Assembly (NCBI GenBank): GCA_950295325.1
Contig: OX485803.1
Span: forward strand, 67,905,554 to 67,969,553
DNA: 64,000 bases
Direction of reading: 5' to 3'
From: Polytrichum commune
Lineage: Eukaryota; Streptophyta; Polytrichopsida; Polytrichales; Polytrichaceae
The notes beneath the pieces are model-generated. The model searched no databases. It had not been told where the DNA came from and saw nothing but the letters and a program-made list of their open reading frames with translations. The translations under genes were made by a program, and so were the position numbers. This document shows positions 60,865-64,000 of the stretch, piece by piece (the first letter of the stretch is position 1; each line of letters begins with the position of its first letter).

Positions 60865-61425
60865 ATTGGGGGGTTATTTACCTTGCAGTAAAGATTATAA
60901 GGTATGGTATTTTTCAAAATAAAGATGAATGCTTGTATTTTAATACACCCTATCAATAATTATATTTTTTGGGGGAATCATTTTAAAATACCTTGTTTTA
61001 CTTATACTGCATTTTTTTCTTTATACCCCAAGTAACTAATTTTTCTGACTATCCCCCATTTTTTTCTTTTCTTGGAGCTCAATTGTTGTCCATTTTTTTC
61101 TTACACCCCATTTTTTTTTGGTTATGTAAGCGAGTGTTTTTTTTCATGAAGGACATTTCTCTTCTTACAACAGAACATTACCTCTTTTCATCCACTAGCA
61201 CAGATCCTACCCTAGACCCACTACCCCTAGTAATTGTTTCCATGTTATTTTACATGTACAGACTAGATAAAAGAGGCCATTATATGTGATGGTATTTTAC
61301 ATGTGATCATGTTTCATTATTTTTTAAAGCCCCCTATATTATATGTATGTTTTTTTTTTTGCAAAATTTATCTACAATGAATACATTAGACCCTATTTTT
61401 TTTATCACGTTATTTCTACGGTTTT
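60865..61425. repeat. Dispersed repeat, copy B (inverted relative to 30130-30690)
   Basis: It matches copy A in reverse complement at both ends (GGGGGGTTATTTACCTTGC; CACTACCCCTAGTAATTG; GATGGTATTTTACATGTG; TGCAAAATTTATCTACAATG). The central part is T-rich and differs. Confidence 0.7.
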
Positions 61426-61429
61426 CGCC

Positions 61430-62590
61430 AATAACCCTCCCAAGGTGTGGCTAAGTCCATGGCCAACTAGCCCCTAAACCATGAGATAGGATTTTGGCAC
61501 TCATTAGGCATAGACAACAATGGTTAACTTAATGGGAACTTCGGGTGAACTTGGGTAATCGTGTTTAAATTGCATGTAATCAAATTCACATTAATACGTG
61601 ACTGGCAATTAGGCTCCTACCATTGTACTAAACATAAACAATTGGTGGTATCTTATGGCTCTTTGAAGCATACTTCGATAAATTACCAACTAGTTAATGG
61701 AGTTGCACACAAACTTGGATATGGGCAACCAATATACGTTGCTAGCATTTTAAATTAGCGGGAGAGCATGCATATGCAGATGGTAATAGGTGCCATTGTG
61801 ATGGTGTATGGGGCACCTTTGAGCACTAAAATACTTTTTTGTAGTTGTTTAGCAGTCTTGAGGGTCCACTTGCTTTTCTCTTGTGCATAGAATGAGTGCC
61901 AATGATATTGGGATTGCAATCAAGCTCCTGAGAACCTGGAAGGGAATGAAATGGAATTCCTATGGATATGCTCCAAAGGAAAGGAAAAAAAGTCGTGACT
62001 TTCTTCTATCCGCTCCACATTTTTCTACGAAAATACGTCTTCAAAAAGGTTTGAGGCTTCAAGGATTTGGTCAGTCTATGATTCGAACGATTGGAAATTG
62101 GCATGATTTGGGCCCATGACATGGTTTGCTCTAGGATCTGATGTTGAAGAGCAATGGACATGAAGAGCAAGAACCTGACATAAGAATTCAAGAGGTTCTA
62201 GGCAAGGTGATCCCCTCTACATAGGAGGGCCCATGATAATATTATGTTGTTGTTTTTTTTTTTTTTGGGCACAAATTGAGAAAATCAATTACAAAGGAAT
62301 TCAAAATACAACCAACCTGGGCGAGCCAGCGCAACCCGAGTGGAAATCAAGAAATGGTGCATGGTATTATGTTGTGATAGATGTAGATGACAAGAATGAT
62401 GCAAAGGAAGCAAGGAGGTTGGGGTGGATGGCCCAGAGAATGAGCAAGATGAAACCATTGAATCCATTGGCAAGGAGGAGTTTGAGCACTGATAGGGAAA
62501 TGAAGGCGAAGGATATGAGAATCAAATTGCAAGAAGGGCGACGTCCTCCCCTTCTTGCAAGCTTCTTTACATTGATTCCTCGTGGTCCAC
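61430..62590. other. Intergenic, hypothetical frames only
   Basis: Two frames (61883-62119 and 62233-62607, plus strand) have mixed composition but no recognised motif or splice partner. I do not support them as genes. Confidence 0.4.
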
Positions 62591-62593
62591 ATT

Positions 62594-62711
62594 CGGCTTA
62601 CACCTAGTGAGGGGTCCAAAGACTTTGTAAATTGTTTTTCAAAGAAATCAGACCATGGAAAAAGACCATCCTCCATGGTTCGACTTCATGGTCCATGGTG
62701 TAAACCGGCCC
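62594..62711. mobile_element. Possible short Harbinger-type MITE
   Basis: The right end CCATGGTGTAAACCGGCCC is followed by TCA and is the inverse of GGGCCGGTTTACACC, close to the termini at 54364 and 58093. The left end (CGGCTTACACC) is decayed, so the element boundary is uncertain. Confidence 0.4.
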
Positions 62712-62714
62712 TCA

Positions 62715-64000
62715 CCTTGGAAAAAGATGAATTCTCCACCACAACTTACCTAAAACAAGGTTAAGACTTGGACAAGCCCAAAAGGTCAAAATAGCCCCCT
62801 AAAGAAGATCTCTCCACAAATACTATTGGCCAATTGAGGGGAAAATGTACCCATGGATTTCAGTTTATCATAATTCTCTCATATTGAAAAACCTGACTGT
62901 GCTATTGCTTCCTACCCTACAGTCAACATGCAATTTTGGGAGCTTTGGCAGCATGCCACAAACATGCAAAGAAATTGTTATTAATGCGCATGACATCATC
63001 TTTGCCATGAAATAATCCATAATACAACACACATAACTCAATTGTCCACAATATTACTCAATTGATGAGTTGTGTTCAGCTGCCCTTACTTCTGATCAAT
63101 ATGAAGCATTGGGATTTTGGCATCTAAAGACTTTGTTCTTGAATCTACTGCGGGGCCCATGAACACAACTCATCAACTAAGTAATGTTATGTCAAATAAG
63201 TATTTCACTCATTCTTATGTGAAGTCTGCACGTCTTTCAACGGAGTCTCGGTCATTGTTCTTTGATAGAAATGCACGCATATCATGTAGAATCTACCATA
63301 GTCAACGTAAAGTATGTGTGGCCCTAGTAATTTGTGGGCATTTCCAATTCCCTATTCAATTTGACTATTGGATCAAATCGGGAATCTTCTCGTCTAGTTA
63401 GCAATTGTTTGCACCACTCAATTTGTTATTTCAAATTTCAGGTTGGGGTTGAGATGCGAAAGCTTTAGGTTGTCAAGTGAAGATTCTATTCCGCTCAATC
63501 ACACATTAGGCCCTCTCAATGTGTTAAAACCTGTTATGAAGTATGGCCACATAAGGGTCACAAACTTTAGTGACAATAATTATTTTAAAATCTTAAACAT
63601 AAGAATTTTTATAGTTGTTGACAACTTTATCATCAACCGTTTGACATTTAGAGAAATAATTTGTTTCTTCTTAAAATAGCGCTATCCTTCTAATGAGATT
63701 CACCAATTCAATTAATAAGTTGAAATGAGGACTATTCCAAATGGTCATCTATGTGAAGGAGTCCAACATGATACAAATCTATGCAATATTCAATACTTTG
63801 AACCACCATTTAAGCATATGGTTGTAATTTTTCTTTCTATCAATTGTATTATCCACAATTGAGACATAGATGTTGTGTTGTCCACAATTGGACATAGATG
63901 AGAATATGTATCTGACACATCAATTTGAGCCTTGGTTTTTATACACAAATACCTTGCTAACGTACTTCAATGAATATCTGCAATCAAAGTCATGAATTGG
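62715..64000. other. Intergenic, no gene seen
   Basis: No supported coding, RNA or repeat feature. Short frames at 63117 and 63443 (plus strand) show no motif. Confidence 0.5.

Overview
This is a stretch of plant nuclear DNA. It is AT-rich and gene-poor, with genes split by GT-AG introns, a nuclear-type tRNA-Ser, plant gene families (GDSL lipase, aldo-keto reductase, DUF4336) and many relics of DNA transposons. The repeat types and the unusual gene at the left fit a non-flowering land plant, but the sequence alone does not fix the species or the clade.

Left part (about 2.1-14 kb): an unusual locus. A pyrimidine-rich leader and short candidate exons are followed by a tiny reading frame that copies the histone H3 N-terminal tail (MARTKQT-T-RK). 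Next comes a long, otherwise continuous multi-exon gene (6155-12314). It joins a ParB/sulfiredoxin-like domain (VNGQH motif) to a very acidic region and a C-terminal FCP1/NIF-type HAD phosphatase domain. One in-frame TGA interrupts it. The locus is studded with about seventeen copies of a GC-rich 22-bp palindrome (arms CCCACGGGTG / CACCCGTGGG, centre TT or AA). The copies lie in its introns, in two 47-48-bp-period arrays, downstream, and once inside an exon. By eye I see none in the other 50 kb.

Middle part (14-46 kb): mostly repeats. It holds MITEs with clear terminal inverted repeats, a decayed SWIM-zinc-finger transposon ORF (19.7-21.4 kb, minus), one intact aldo-keto reductase gene (24.5-27.7 kb, minus, five exons), and a tRNA-Ser(GCU) whose 3' half was copied into a 244-bp tandem duplication. 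A degenerate PIF/Harbinger transposon (38.5-44.2 kb) carries both the Myb-like ORF1 and the DDE transposase, and is itself interrupted by a 2.5-kb element with a 3-bp target duplication.

Right part (46-64 kb): a single-exon DUF4336 protein with an N-terminal membrane anchor (47.2-48.1 kb, minus) and a complete five-exon GDSL esterase/lipase (50.4-56.1 kb, minus). Three MITEs sit in the lipase introns, one of them 39 bp from a splice acceptor. Further right are a 1.2-kb foldback element able to form a hairpin of about 330 bp, further dispersed repeats, and no other recognisable gene.

The three intact genes look like independent housekeeping or specialised-metabolism genes, and nothing suggests that they form a cluster. 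Exon models come from reading frames, splice consensus and phase agreement; no transcript data were available.
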